Assembly: GCA_045593905.1 (NCBI GenBank)
Contig: JAZNXL010000052.1
Span: 1-27,282, forward strand
Length of the DNA stretch: 27,282 nucleotides
Reading direction: 5' to 3'
From: RGIG9041 sp045593905
GTDB taxonomy: Bacteria > Bacillota > Clostridia > Oscillospirales > QAKW01
Shown piece by piece: positions 1 to 8,430 of the stretch. The notes beneath the pieces are model-generated. The model was not told the DNA's origin. It did no database searches and saw only the letters and a program-made list of their open reading frames with translations. Position 1 is the stretch's first letter, and every line of letters begins with the position of its first letter. The translations under genes were made by a program, and so were the position numbers.

Positions 1-249
1 ACGTTTTGCTCTGATTTCGGCATCGGTATATTTTTGCTCGGCATCGTAAATCACCTCATCGGCAATTGAGATTGTACCGCTGTCGGGCGTTTCTAAAAAG
101 TTGATGCAACGAAGAAGCGTTGTTTTACCGCTGCCTGAAGAACCGATTATTGCAAGAACCTCACCTTTTTCAAGGCTGAAGTTTATGTCCTTTAGCACCT
201 TTAGCTTTGCAAAGCTTTTTTTAATATTGTTAATTTTTAAAAACGACAT
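1..249 (-). CDS. Amino-acid ABC transporter ATP-binding protein (partial)
   Basis: This is the first 83 codons of the ATPase subunit of a polar amino-acid uptake system; the rest runs off the left edge. The start is the ATG at 249, preceded by AGAGG. The translation opens MSFLKINNIKKSFAKLKVLK and carries the Walker A motif GSSGSGKTT near residue 36, followed by LLRCINFLETPDSG, the usual start of the GlnQ/HisP-type ATPase fold. The permease stop codon ends at 252, only 2 bp upstream, so the two genes are almost certainly co-transcribed. The protein should sit on the cytoplasmic face and power import. The signature and Walker B motifs lie outside the window, so an intact gene cannot be confirmed. 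Confidence 0.93.
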   Translation of the reverse strand, partial: MSFLKINNIKKSFAKLKVLKDINFSLEKGEVLAIIGSSGSGKTTLLRCINFLETPDSGTISIADEVIYDAEQKYTDAEIRAKR

Positions 250-251
250 AA

Positions 252-896
252 TCAACCTCTGTAATAATCAAGTTTTTTCTCAATATAGCCAAAAACGATA
301 GTAAGAAGACCGTTGAACAACAAGAAGAATACGCCTGTGTAGAACAGCGGCCAGATTACACCCTTACCTGCATAGCGTTCACCCGCCATTAAAATTTCGC
401 CAACGGCGATAATACGCGCAAGTGATGTGTCTTTTACAAGAGTGATAATTTCGTTACTCATAGGCGGTACTATGCGTTTTACAACCTGCATAAGCACTAC
501 CTTAAAAAATATTTGGCTTTTAGTCATACCAAGCACCTGACCCGCCTCGTACTGACCTTTTGATACGCTTTCAATACCGCCGCGGTATATTTCACTGAAA
601 TAACACGCATAGTTTATTACAAACGCGATTAGCGTTGCAGCCATACGGTTGCGCATTGGAACGCCAAAGACCAAGCCGGGGACGTATAAAACAACAAAAA
701 GCTGGAGCATCAGAGGCGTACCTCTGATGACCCAGACAAATACTTTTGTTATTAGTGACAAGGGCTTGAACTTTGACATTGAACCAAAGGTTACTACAAG
801 GCCAAGCGGGATTGCCATTAACAGTGTTAAAGCAAATACCTCGCAGTTTTCTAAAAAGCCAAGCAGTAGATTTTGTGTTACAATTTCAAATGACAT
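252..896 (-). CDS. Amino-acid ABC transporter permease
   Basis: A 214-residue membrane permease of the HisM/GlnP family. It has several hydrophobic segments and the cytoplasmic coupling loop in the middle (ESVSKGQYEAGQVLGM, about residues 104-119), which matches the EAA-type motif GQ-EA--LG that docks onto the ATPase. The length is normal for one-domain polar amino-acid permeases, which act as homodimers. It lies 15 bp downstream of the binding-protein gene and 2 bp upstream of the ATPase gene, giving the order binding protein, permease, ATPase. Substrate cannot be fixed from sequence; cystine, glutamine, basic or aromatic amino acids are all possible for this family. Confidence 0.95.
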   Translation of the reverse strand: MSFEIVTQNLLLGFLENCEVFALTLLMAIPLGLVVTFGSMSKFKPLSLITKVFVWVIRGTPLMLQLFVVLYVPGLVFGVPMRNRMAATLIAFVINYACYFSEIYRGGIESVSKGQYEAGQVLGMTKSQIFFKVVLMQVVKRIVPPMSNEIITLVKDTSLARIIAVGEILMAGERYAGKGVIWPLFYTGVFFLLFNGLLTIVFGYIEKKLDYYRG

Positions 897-911
897 CTAC
901 TTGTCTCCGAT

Positions 912-1694
912 TTATTTTTCTTTAACAACCATTACCTGCTTATTAGCCATGTAAGGAATTGTAATGCTCATTGCCTCTTCTCTTTCATCGGTAATTGTCA
1001 TACCGTTCCAGATGCAGTCGATATTTTTAGCAGCAAGTTCAGTTTCTTTTGCATTCCAGCTGATTTCTTGGAATTTTGCGTTAACGCCAAGCTCAGCGCA
1101 AACTGCTTTTGCAAACTCGGTTTCAAAACCAATAAGCTCGCCGTCTTCGTTTTCATAGTTCATAGGAGCAAAGTATGTAATACCGATTACAAGCTCACCT
1201 TTATTTTTGATGTATTCCCAGTCAGAATCTGTCTCGGATTGTTTAAACTCTTCAAACTCTTGGTCAGCTGAAATAAGCTCTTCAAGTTTATATGTTTTAG
1301 CAATCTCGTTAAGTTTGCCGTTGTCTTTAAGTGTTTTGATAGCCTCGTTTACTTTTGCAGTAACGTCAGAGCCTTTTCTAAAAGCAATACCGTAGTTTTC
1401 AGGGCTGTAACCGTCGCCTGAAACAACGAGGTTTTCGTAGTCAGTACCCTCGCCGATTGAACCGATTGACATTACGTAGTCAACGATTGCGGCATCAGCA
1501 GTACCTGATGATACTTCCATAATTGCTTTTGCTTGTGTGTCAACTGCGGTGTACTCGTAGCCTTCAACATTTTGAGCTACTGCTTCACCTGCTGATTCTT
1601 TTTCAGCAACAATTACTTTTGCTTTTTCGGCACAGCCTGCAAGCATTGTAAGAGCAAGTACAAGCACAAGTACGATTGATAAAATCTTTTTCAT
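912..1694 (-). CDS. Amino-acid ABC transporter binding lipoprotein, circularly permuted
   Basis: A 260-residue solute-binding lipoprotein. The signal peptide ends in the lipobox LAGC, so Cys21 would be lipidated. The order of the type-II binding fold is swapped. Residues 24-140 (VIVAEKESAGEAVAQ, then AAIVDYV, then ENYGIAFRKG) match what is normally the second half, lobe 2 plus the C-terminal helices. Residues 155-260 (GELVIGITYFAPMNY, GELIGFETEFAKAV, WNGMTITDERE, YMANKQVMVV) match what is normally the N-terminal lobe 1. The chain ends exactly at the first hinge strand. Both usual ligand anchors are present: Arg238 in the GMTITDER motif for the carboxylate, and Asp72 in IVDY for the alpha-amino group, so the protein is probably functional. 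It is first in its operon and has its own promoter. Confidence 0.93.
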   Translation of the reverse strand: MKKILSIVLVLVLALTMLAGCAEKAKVIVAEKESAGEAVAQNVEGYEYTAVDTQAKAIMEVSSGTADAAIVDYVMSIGSIGEGTDYENLVVSGDGYSPENYGIAFRKGSDVTAKVNEAIKTLKDNGKLNEIAKTYKLEELISADQEFEEFKQSETDSDWEYIKNKGELVIGITYFAPMNYENEDGELIGFETEFAKAVCAELGVNAKFQEISWNAKETELAAKNIDCIWNGMTITDEREEAMSITIPYMANKQVMVVKEK

Positions 1695-1744
1695 TTTTCT
1701 TTTCTCCTTTTCACTTTAACGCTTTATCTTTGTAAAGTATAACT

Positions 1745-1773
1745 ATGATAGCACAATAAATTGGCAATTGCAA
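1745..1773 (-). promoter_or_regulatory. Sigma-A-type promoter for the amino-acid importer operon
   Basis: On the minus strand, TTGCAA (1768-1773) and TATCAT (1745-1750) are separated by 17 bp, with an extended TG just before the -10 box. It lies about 50 bp upstream of the binding-protein start, whose ribosome site is AAAAGGAG. Confidence 0.7.
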
Positions 1774-1778
1774 TATAA

Positions 1779-1812
1779 AAAGCGGAAAAAGTTATATTTT
1801 TCCGCCTTTTTA
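1779..1812 (-). terminator. Intrinsic terminator after phosphoglycerate mutase
   Basis: Directly after the stop codon at 1814, the minus strand folds GGCGGAAAAA against TTTTTCCGCT with a loop of about 6 nt, ending in a T-rich run. Confidence 0.75.
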
Positions 1813-1813
1813 G

Positions 1814-3031
1814 TTAAATTTCGCCCGAAATTAAGTGTTTTGATAAAACTGCAGCGTTTTCTATGTACAAGCCTGTTGCCTTTGCTTCTGCCTCGGTATA
1901 TTTTTGTGCTGACGGCGAAAGCTTTTTAACGCTTGAATATAATATAAAAGGAACAGGGTCACTAACGTGAGTCATTTTTACAATTGGTGTGGGGTGGTCG
2001 GGCATTACAAGCATTGTAAAGTCTTCGCCCTTTACCTTAAAATAGTTAAGAAGTTTGCCTATAATTTCGCGGTCGATTGTTTCAATAGACTCTACTTTAT
2101 GCAAAACGTCGCCGTGATGTCCACATTCATCGGGGGCTTCTACGTGAATGTAAACATAATCGCAACCGTCTTGTAAAAGCTTTATTGCAGCATCGGCTTT
2201 GCCGACAAAGTTGGTATCGTAATTACCTGTTGCGCCCTCAACATCAACAACCTTGTGACCTGCACACATACCAATGCCTTTAATAAGGTCAACAGCCGAA
2301 ATAACACCGCCTTTTTTACCAAAAAGGTCATAAAACTCGGTAAGTGCGGGTTTTGTACCCTCGCCCCAGAACCAGCACGATGTTGCTGGGTTTTTGCCCT
2401 CGGCAACACGTTTTTTGTTTACGGGGTGGTCGCGTAAAAGCTCGCGTGAGCGGTGCATAAGCGAAAGCAAAAGCTCGGCATTTTCGCCTTTTGGTAAAAA
2501 CGATTTAATTGGCTGATTTGTAATATCGTGAGGCGGTGTGAGTTTGCCGCCTGTTTTACCGTTTTTAAGTACAAGGCAGTGACGGTAGCTTATACCTGCA
2601 TACAGGTTTAAAAGCTCGGTTTTAAAATGCTCGTTTAAGTAGTTGATAAGCTCGGTTGATTCGGCGGTTGTAATCTCGCCTGCCGAGTAGTCTACCATTG
2701 TTGCGTCGTTATAGTTTTCGGTGTCTGAAAGGGTTACAAGGTTGCAACGAAAGGTAACGTCGGTAAGTGATAAGTCAATACCCATGCTTACAGCCTCGAG
2801 CGGTGACCTGCCTGTATAGTAGATTTTGGGGTCATAACCCATAACCGAAAGATTTGCAGTATCAGAGCCGGGCGCCATACCATCGGGTACTGTTTTTGCA
2901 AGACCTACCGCGCCATTATTTGCAAGGTATGTCATATTTGGTATATTTGCAACCTCGAGCGGTGTTTTTGAGTTAAGTTGAGGTACGGCGTAGTCAGCCA
3001 TACCGTCACAAAGCATTACTACGTGTTTCAT
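1814..3031 (-). CDS. apgM: Cofactor-independent phosphoglycerate mutase, archaeal (ApgM) type
   Basis: A 405-residue alkaline-phosphatase-superfamily enzyme. The start MLCDGMADY gives metal ligand Asp9, and APGSDTANLSVMGYDP holds the nucleophile region around Ser56. The later metal site is seen in HVEAPDECGHHGD and MPDHPTP. The length fits the archaeal-type 2,3-BPG-independent mutase, which interconverts 3- and 2-phosphoglycerate in glycolysis. A related bacterial subfamily has been proposed as an alternative homoserine kinase, and sequence reading alone does not separate the two. No threonine-pathway gene lies nearby. The start overlaps the preceding lipoprotein stop by one base (TAATG), so translation is probably coupled. 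It would act in the cytoplasm. Confidence 0.92.
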   Translation of the reverse strand: MKHVVMLCDGMADYAVPQLNSKTPLEVANIPNMTYLANNGAVGLAKTVPDGMAPGSDTANLSVMGYDPKIYYTGRSPLEAVSMGIDLSLTDVTFRCNLVTLSDTENYNDATMVDYSAGEITTAESTELINYLNEHFKTELLNLYAGISYRHCLVLKNGKTGGKLTPPHDITNQPIKSFLPKGENAELLLSLMHRSRELLRDHPVNKKRVAEGKNPATSCWFWGEGTKPALTEFYDLFGKKGGVISAVDLIKGIGMCAGHKVVDVEGATGNYDTNFVGKADAAIKLLQDGCDYVYIHVEAPDECGHHGDVLHKVESIETIDREIIGKLLNYFKVKGEDFTMLVMPDHPTPIVKMTHVSDPVPFILYSSVKKLSPSAQKYTEAEAKATGLYIENAAVLSKHLISGEI

Positions 3032-4092
3032 TATTTCTCACTTTCGTTAACTGCGTTTTCTACAACAAAATCCATTACCTTATTTATAATGAGAGTTAAA
3101 TAGAACTGGCTTTCGTCGATTGCATCGGCAAATTCTTTAGCCGAAGAATAACCGTTTGCAGTAGCATAATTTGCAAGTTCTTTCTCGTATTCCTCATCGG
3201 TAATATCAATATCCTGGTCGCGAGCAATAGCCACAATTATCATATACTCTTTTACGGTTTGTTCAGCTTGCTTTGTAAGTTCAGCATCAATATCGTCAAG
3301 AGTTTTGCCATAAGCTTTTAATAGTTCTTCGTAGCTTACTTGGTACTGTGACTGTGCTTCTTGCTCATAGGTGTCAAGAATAAGCTCTTTATAGGTTTTA
3401 ATTTCTTTTTCGGGCAGTGACTTTACTTTTGCGTTGTTTACAATCTTGGTCCAAATCTGGCTTTCCATCTGGTCAATGGCAGTCTGCTCGTTTTGAGCCT
3501 TTGCCTGCTCGTTAACATACGCCATATACTCGTCTACTGTCGATTTATCTGAAATTTCGGCAACAATTTCGTTTGTAAGTTCGGGATAAACGGTAGTTTT
3601 TACAGAGTTGATTTTTACCTCGAACTGAACTTTTTGACCGTTGAGTTCTTCGTTACCGTAGTTTTCGGGGAATTTTAAATCAAGTGTGCGTGTTTCGCCT
3701 GTTTTTGCGCCAACAAGACCTGATTCGAAACCGTCAATAAACGAGTTCGAGCCAATTACAAGGTCATAGCCCTGGCTTGTGCCGCCCTCAAAAGCAACAC
3801 CGTCTTTGGTGCCTTTAAAGTCGATATTAACAGTATCACCGTTTTGAACAGCGCGAGTTACTGTTTCTACCGATTCGTAGCCTTTTTCTGAAAGCGCAGA
3901 ATTTACATAACTTGTAATCTGTGCATCGGTAACATCGGCAACCTCGTAAGTATAGGTAATACCAACATAATCGCCAAGTGTGATATATTTTTCGATATTG
4001 TAATCAAACGGGCGTTTTGTTTCTTTTTTACAGCCGCAAAGCAGTGTAAAGCAAAGTACAAAAATCAAAATCGCTGAAATTATTCTCTTCAT
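3031..4092 (-). CDS. Trigger-factor-like FKBP peptidyl-prolyl isomerase lipoprotein
   Basis: A 353-residue surface lipoprotein. The signal peptide ends LLCGC, with Cys21 as the predicted lipidation site. Residues about 83-165 form an FKBP-type isomerase domain (NGDTVNIDFKG, FIDGFESGLVGAKTGE, LKFPENYGNEELNGQ, KVQFEVKINSV), with the inserted-flap look of trigger factor rather than of small FKBPs. The following charged helical region (about 170-345) resembles the trigger factor C-terminal chaperone arms. The ribosome-binding N-terminal domain is absent. I infer an extracytoplasmic foldase for secreted proteins, comparable in role to PrsA. It heads a two-gene operon with apgM and has its own promoter. 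Confidence 0.88.
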   Translation of the reverse strand: MKRIISAILIFVLCFTLLCGCKKETKRPFDYNIEKYITLGDYVGITYTYEVADVTDAQITSYVNSALSEKGYESVETVTRAVQNGDTVNIDFKGTKDGVAFEGGTSQGYDLVIGSNSFIDGFESGLVGAKTGETRTLDLKFPENYGNEELNGQKVQFEVKINSVKTTVYPELTNEIVAEISDKSTVDEYMAYVNEQAKAQNEQTAIDQMESQIWTKIVNNAKVKSLPEKEIKTYKELILDTYEQEAQSQYQVSYEELLKAYGKTLDDIDAELTKQAEQTVKEYMIIVAIARDQDIDITDEEYEKELANYATANGYSSAKEFADAIDESQFYLTLIINKVMDFVVENAVNESEK

Positions 4093-4122
4093 ATTCTATA
4101 TCCTCTCGTTTTAATAAAATTA

Positions 4123-4151
4123 ATTATACACCTATATCATATATTTTACAA
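4123..4151 (-). promoter_or_regulatory. Promoter of the foldase-apgM operon
   Basis: On the minus strand, TTGTAA (4146-4151), 17 bp, TATAAT (4123-4128). The start codon at 4092 follows after a GAGAGGA ribosome site. Confidence 0.75.
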
Positions 4152-4173
4152 CCAATTATTCAAAAATTTACAG

Positions 4174-4202
4174 TTGATTTATATATAAAAATAATGTAGA
4201 AT
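4174..4202 (+). promoter_or_regulatory. Promoter of the glucosaminidase gene
   Basis: TTGATT (4174-4179), 17 bp, TAGAAT (4197-4202) on the plus strand. It is divergent from the foldase promoter, and the -35 boxes are about 20 bp apart. The ribosome site GGAGG at 4223-4227 follows. Confidence 0.65.
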
Positions 4203-4235
4203 TAAATAGTATTACTAGAAACGGAGGCGATTTTA

Positions 4236-6548
4236 ATTAAACTGTTTAAAACACTTTTAATTGCTATCCCCTGTCTTATTGTCGCAGTACTCGTTATAAT
4301 AGCGCTCCCTGAAAAAGAAACTTTTGTTTATGACCCTGTGGGCAATATCGACGCTTTTGACGAGCTGACCTACGTTACAAACTCACAGATGGGATTTTTT
4401 TATAAAAAAGACCAGCTTTCTACATACAGAAAACAAAAACGTCCTGAAAGACCAAACAGTGTTATTATTCAACAAAACCTTGTAACGAGTGATTTTACTA
4501 AAAATAATATTACGGTGCTCCCCTCAACATCGACCATGTATACAGGCTCTCGCAACGTAGTGCTTCACAACGGCGAAGTCAAAGAGGTTATGAGTGTTAG
4601 TAAAAACAACTACACTCTTAAAGGCGGTGCACAGGTTGCAGTTGAAGACACCTTTGATATAACACTTGCAACAGGCGTACTTGGTCATAGTGATGCAACG
4701 CCACACCGAATTGTTAAAGGCAACAGGTATTACGCGGCGTTTACCGAGCAGCTTGAAGAAATGTTTTTCGAGTTTGAAACAGGTAACGAGTTTTTAAGCG
4801 TTAATATTGCAGGCGCAACCGGCAAGGTTGAATACAAGCTTTACGACAGTTCGATGAACGAAATAAAGCGCGGCTGGAACAACTCACAGTCTGATTTTGA
4901 AATCAGATACAAAGGCATAGGCCCCGCCAGATATTATTTATGTCTTGTAGGCTCTTACCAAAACGCGCTATCGCCTTTTAGTATTTCGCTTTCTTCTGAT
5001 AATAACGAATGGATGTGGCAAATGGTATACGCAAATGCCGATACCGAAATGAGCGCTAAGTTTGATTATTACGGTGATGAAGACTTTTTTGTATTACCGC
5101 CAAAAGTTACAGGTGCAATAAATAAATCAGTTGTGCGCGTAACAAAAGCTACAGGCAACATTAATATTGTTATATATGATAAGGAAAGAAACCCCATTGG
5201 TCAGTATGTAGCATCGCAGGGTCAAAGCATTTCAATGTACGGTCTTGCAAATGCCTACGCAATGGCAGTTTATTCATACGAAGGCGAAAGCATTGGTACC
5301 GAGTACGCGTTTGTGCTTGAGTACACCGATGTTATGATACTCGACATTGAAACGTACGGCTTTCAGTTAAGTCCTAAATTCACCGAAAACATCGACTATT
5401 ACACAGCAACAGTAAACTCTATCGAAGATAAAAAGATTACCGATGTAATGTATTCACCTAAAGAAGCATCGGCATCAATAACCGTAACCCAGCAATGCGG
5501 TGTTAAAAAGACCGCAAAGCTTGGCGAAAACCTTCCGCTTTCAATAGGCAGAAACACCGTTGAGCTCACTGTTAAAATAGCTGATGTAACAAGAACAATC
5601 ACTATTGTTATTTCTGATAAATCATATAATATATCAACAGCAAGAACCAATACCAAAACCGAAGGTATTGCCAAAAACACCAAAGTGCTTGTACTTGGAA
5701 AAACCGACGACGGCAGAGTATATGTTCAGCCGTGCGAGGGCGACAAGCAAGGTAAAATCATTCCTATCTCTGACTCGTATATATTCAGCGATTATCAGCA
5801 AACACAAATGCCAAACGCTTATGCCGAAAAGATAAACGAATTACAAGCAAAGCACCCCAACTGGAAATTTACTTTTGTTAAAACCGGTTGGTCGTTCGAA
5901 AACTATGTAAGCTCACAGGTTGGCTCATCGTCAATAGTTGATAACACAGGTGTGCTTGCAACAAGAGAACAGGTTGCATACTCTGTTAACCCGCTTAACT
6001 TTTTAGACGAGCAAAACATATTTATGTTTGAAAAGCAAACTTATACCGAGGGTGCTTATTCAATAGAAGGTGTTAAATCAATCTGGAACGACGATGCCTA
6101 TGCTTCATACATAATGGATGCGGCAACGTCGACAGGTATGTCGCCTTACTTTATAGCGGCGCGTGCTGCTCTTGAATCAGGCTACGGTACAAGCAAGCTC
6201 GCAACAGGCGCGGTACCCGGTTATGCAGGATACTACAACTTATTCGGAATAGGCGCTAAAGACAGCAACCCATTAATTGGCGGTGCTGAAACCGCTAAAA
6301 AATATAATTGGAACAGCAAACGTAAAGCTCTTATCGAGGGCGCAGCCTGGATTAAGCAAGACTATGTTGGTATACAACAGTATACACCGTATTTTATCAA
6401 GTTCTGCTTTATTCCGGGTCTTGAATGGCATCAGTATATGACTGATATTAACGCACCTAAAAAAGACGCACAAAATCAATATAAAGCGCATTTAAACGGC
6501 GGTACAATAAACAACACAATCGAGTTTGTTATTCCTGTATTTGATTAA
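4236..6548 (+). CDS. Secreted cell-wall glucosaminidase with cadherin-like domain; probable ATT start
   Basis: A 770-residue protein if started at the ATT codon at 4236. The first conventional start is GTG 4338, which has no ribosome site and would remove the export signal. From 4236 the protein begins (M)KLFKTLLIAIPCLIVAVLVI, a classic signal or anchor segment, 8 nt after GGAGG. Residues about 366-460 resemble a cadherin-like beta-sandwich (LDIETYGFQLSPKF...). Residues 622-755 form a glucosaminidase domain of the GH73/LytG type, with the catalytic glutamate in AALESGYGTS (Glu647) and YYNLFGIGA. It should cleave the N-acetylglucosaminyl linkage of peptidoglycan outside the membrane. It is monocistronic, with its own promoter and terminator. 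Confidence 0.88.
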   Translation: MKLFKTLLIAIPCLIVAVLVIIALPEKETFVYDPVGNIDAFDELTYVTNSQMGFFYKKDQLSTYRKQKRPERPNSVIIQQNLVTSDFTKNNITVLPSTSTMYTGSRNVVLHNGEVKEVMSVSKNNYTLKGGAQVAVEDTFDITLATGVLGHSDATPHRIVKGNRYYAAFTEQLEEMFFEFETGNEFLSVNIAGATGKVEYKLYDSSMNEIKRGWNNSQSDFEIRYKGIGPARYYLCLVGSYQNALSPFSISLSSDNNEWMWQMVYANADTEMSAKFDYYGDEDFFVLPPKVTGAINKSVVRVTKATGNINIVIYDKERNPIGQYVASQGQSISMYGLANAYAMAVYSYEGESIGTEYAFVLEYTDVMILDIETYGFQLSPKFTENIDYYTATVNSIEDKKITDVMYSPKEASASITVTQQCGVKKTAKLGENLPLSIGRNTVELTVKIADVTRTITIVISDKSYNISTARTNTKTEGIAKNTKVLVLGKTDDGRVYVQPCEGDKQGKIIPISDSYIFSDYQQTQMPNAYAEKINELQAKHPNWKFTFVKTGWSFENYVSSQVGSSSIVDNTGVLATREQVAYSVNPLNFLDEQNIFMFEKQTYTEGAYSIEGVKSIWNDDAYASYIMDAATSTGMSPYFIAARAALESGYGTSKLATGAVPGYAGYYNLFGIGAKDSNPLIGGAETAKKYNWNSKRKALIEGAAWIKQDYVGIQQYTPYFIKFCFIPGLEWHQYMTDINAPKKDAQNQYKAHLNGGTINNTIEFVIPVFD

Positions 6549-6576
6549 TAAAAAAAGTAATTAGGTTTATAAAACG

Positions 6577-6616
6577 AAAAATCGTTCTGTCGAGTGTTCG
6601 ACAGGACGATTTTTTT
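6577..6616 (+). terminator. Intrinsic terminator after glucosaminidase
   Basis: AAAATCGTTCTGTCGA pairs with TCGACAGGACGATTTT around a GTGT loop (6594-6597) and is followed by a T run. Confidence 0.85.
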
Positions 6617-6689
6617 ACAATCTGTTCATTATTTTTTTACATAAATATGTTATTGTATAAATAATGCAAAATGTTTATAGAGGTGCAAT

Positions 6690-8210
6690 ATGAAAAAAAT
6701 ATTAGCGTGTTTTGTGGTGCTAACCCTTTTGCTTTCGGGTTGCCGTTCTAACGAACAAAAAATCGAAGGAACTCAAATCAACCTGACCGATAACAAAATT
6801 ACAGTTGACGGACAAGAGATTACAAGCGATACGACACAGGCGGTTTATTCTGCCAATGACATTGTGTTTTATCTTGCAGAACAAGGCTTTACTTACGGTG
6901 AAGGAGAGAAACAAGACGAACACGAGCAAAGTGAAGCAGATGCACACACTGTTGTTCACATTACAAAACCCGGCAGATACGTCTTGAGTGGAACACTCTC
7001 ATTGGGGCAAATAGCAATCGACCTTGGTGAAGATTCAAAAACAGACCCCAATTCAGTGGTAACACTAATTCTCAATGATGTTGATATTACTTGTAAGGTT
7101 GCACCTGCTATTATTTTTTATAATGTATATGAATGTTCAAAAAGTGATGAAGAAACAGCAACAAAAGATGTTGACACTAAAAATGCAGGTGCAAATGTTA
7201 TTATTGCCGACGGAACCGAAAACAATATCAACGGTTCTTATGTGGCGAAAATTTACAAATCTTATGAATTGAGTGAAGACGGCAAAGAGGTTGTGGACAG
7301 CAAGAAACTTCATAAGTATGATGGTGCTTTCTACTCAAAAAACACAATGAACATAAACGGCGGAGATAAAGGAACAGGTATATTAAACATCAAAGCCGTG
7401 AATGAAGGTCTCGATAGTGAACTTCACCTTACAATAAATGGTGGAATTGTTAATATTACATCAGGCAACGATGGAATTAACACCAACGAGGACAATGTTT
7501 CGGTTACCACAATGAATGGTGGCACACTTAACATTGTTTGTGACGGTAGCACAGGCGAAGGTGACGGAATTGATTCGAACGGTTGGCTTGTAATCAATGG
7601 CGGAACTATTACCGCACAGGCGTGTTCTTCAAGCGGTGATGCAGGCATCGATTCTGATAAGGGCATTTATATTAACGGTGGTAAAGTAATTGCTTCGGGA
7701 AATATGTTAGACCACATTGCCGGCGGCAATCAAACTTATGCTGTATTCAGTTTTGCAAGTCGTCAAAAGGGTGGCGAAACTTACACCCTTAAAAATTGTG
7801 CTGACAAAGTTGTTGACGAGTATACTCCTATAAATGCTTTTACTTACTTAATTGTTGCAGCAAGTGAAATCACCCCTGAAGACTATACATTCTGGCAAGG
7901 AACAACCCAATTATCCGGAAGTAAAGCCCAAAACATTGGAGGCGGAATGCCACAAGGACAAAGACCCGAAATGCCGAATGGCGAACAAGGCACCCCTCCC
8001 GAAATGCCAGAGGGCACGGAAAGACCCGAAAAACCAAGTGAAGAACCCCCACAAGTTGAAAGACCCGAAATGCCAAATGGTATGACACCGCCAGATAATG
8101 AGGGTGAAATTGTTGGTGGCAATATTATGCCAAGCGTAGAAACCTCAACTACATTCACAATTAAAAAGGGTGGAAACCTGTTTTCAAATGTTGAGCCGAT
8201 GCGCTCGTAA
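6690..8210 (+). CDS. DUF4353 (Cthe_2159-like) carbohydrate-binding lipoprotein
   Basis: A 506-residue lipoprotein (signal peptide MKKILACFVVLTLLLSGC, Cys18). The central part (about residues 85-400) has repeated beta-helix-like turns such as GTGILNIKAVNEGLDSE, LTINGGIVNITSGNDGIN and LVINGGTITAQACSSSGDAG. This is the pattern of the carbohydrate-binding DUF4353 family, whose characterised member Cthe_2159 binds acidic polysaccharide. The C-terminal stretch (about 415-480) is a Pro/Glu/Met-rich linker in which RPEMPNG recurs. The substrate is not predictable; binding of pectin-like or host glycans at the cell surface is an inference. The ribosome site is AGAGGTG before the ATG. Neighbouring genes are independent units. 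Confidence 0.88.
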   Translation: MKKILACFVVLTLLLSGCRSNEQKIEGTQINLTDNKITVDGQEITSDTTQAVYSANDIVFYLAEQGFTYGEGEKQDEHEQSEADAHTVVHITKPGRYVLSGTLSLGQIAIDLGEDSKTDPNSVVTLILNDVDITCKVAPAIIFYNVYECSKSDEETATKDVDTKNAGANVIIADGTENNINGSYVAKIYKSYELSEDGKEVVDSKKLHKYDGAFYSKNTMNINGGDKGTGILNIKAVNEGLDSELHLTINGGIVNITSGNDGINTNEDNVSVTTMNGGTLNIVCDGSTGEGDGIDSNGWLVINGGTITAQACSSSGDAGIDSDKGIYINGGKVIASGNMLDHIAGGNQTYAVFSFASRQKGGETYTLKNCADKVVDEYTPINAFTYLIVAASEITPEDYTFWQGTTQLSGSKAQNIGGGMPQGQRPEMPNGEQGTPPEMPEGTERPEKPSEEPPQVERPEMPNGMTPPDNEGEIVGGNIMPSVETSTTFTIKKGGNLFSNVEPMRS

Positions 8211-8224
8211 AGAATACTTTGTTC

Positions 8225-8342
8225 TTTTATGTACTGCGCTATAGACCACAATTAGTCATGAGCGCAGTTAAGGGTTTTAGGTTATCCTAACAACTGACAT
8301 TTGGCGTACAAACGCCCTGCTTGTAAGTGTATAAGACAAAAT
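8225..8342 (+). other. Cluster of small hairpins between convergent genes
   Basis: Three stems lie in a row: ACTGCGCT/AGCGCAGT (8233-8240 and 8261-8268), TTAGG/CCTAA (8277-8290), and GGCGT/ACGCC (8303-8316). The terminator at 8343 follows directly. No coding frame is evident. It may be a structured 3' end or a small RNA. Confidence 0.3.
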
Positions 8343-8377
8343 AAAAGCTGTGTAGAAAATTTCTATACAGCTTTTTT
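8343..8377 (+). terminator. Intrinsic terminator
   Basis: GCTGTGTAGAAA pairs with TTTCTATACAGC, followed by TTTTTT. It would end transcripts of the DUF4353 gene or of the hairpin cluster before it. Confidence 0.8.
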
Positions 8378-8430
8378 ACTATATTTTAGAGTACGCCCCT
8401 TAAGGCTGTGGCTTTTAATTTATAAAAGTA

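Noticed and set aside
912..1694. Two fused gene fragments or an assembly error making a scrambled binding protein
   Set aside because: There is one uninterrupted frame with a proper signal peptide, promoter and ribosome site; the halves meet at natural structural boundaries with both ligand residues kept. Genuine permutation is the simpler reading.
6640..6661. Promoter of the DUF4353 gene using TATAAA at 6656
   Set aside because: No -35 box at acceptable spacing; only T-rich sequence is present, so I did not call it.
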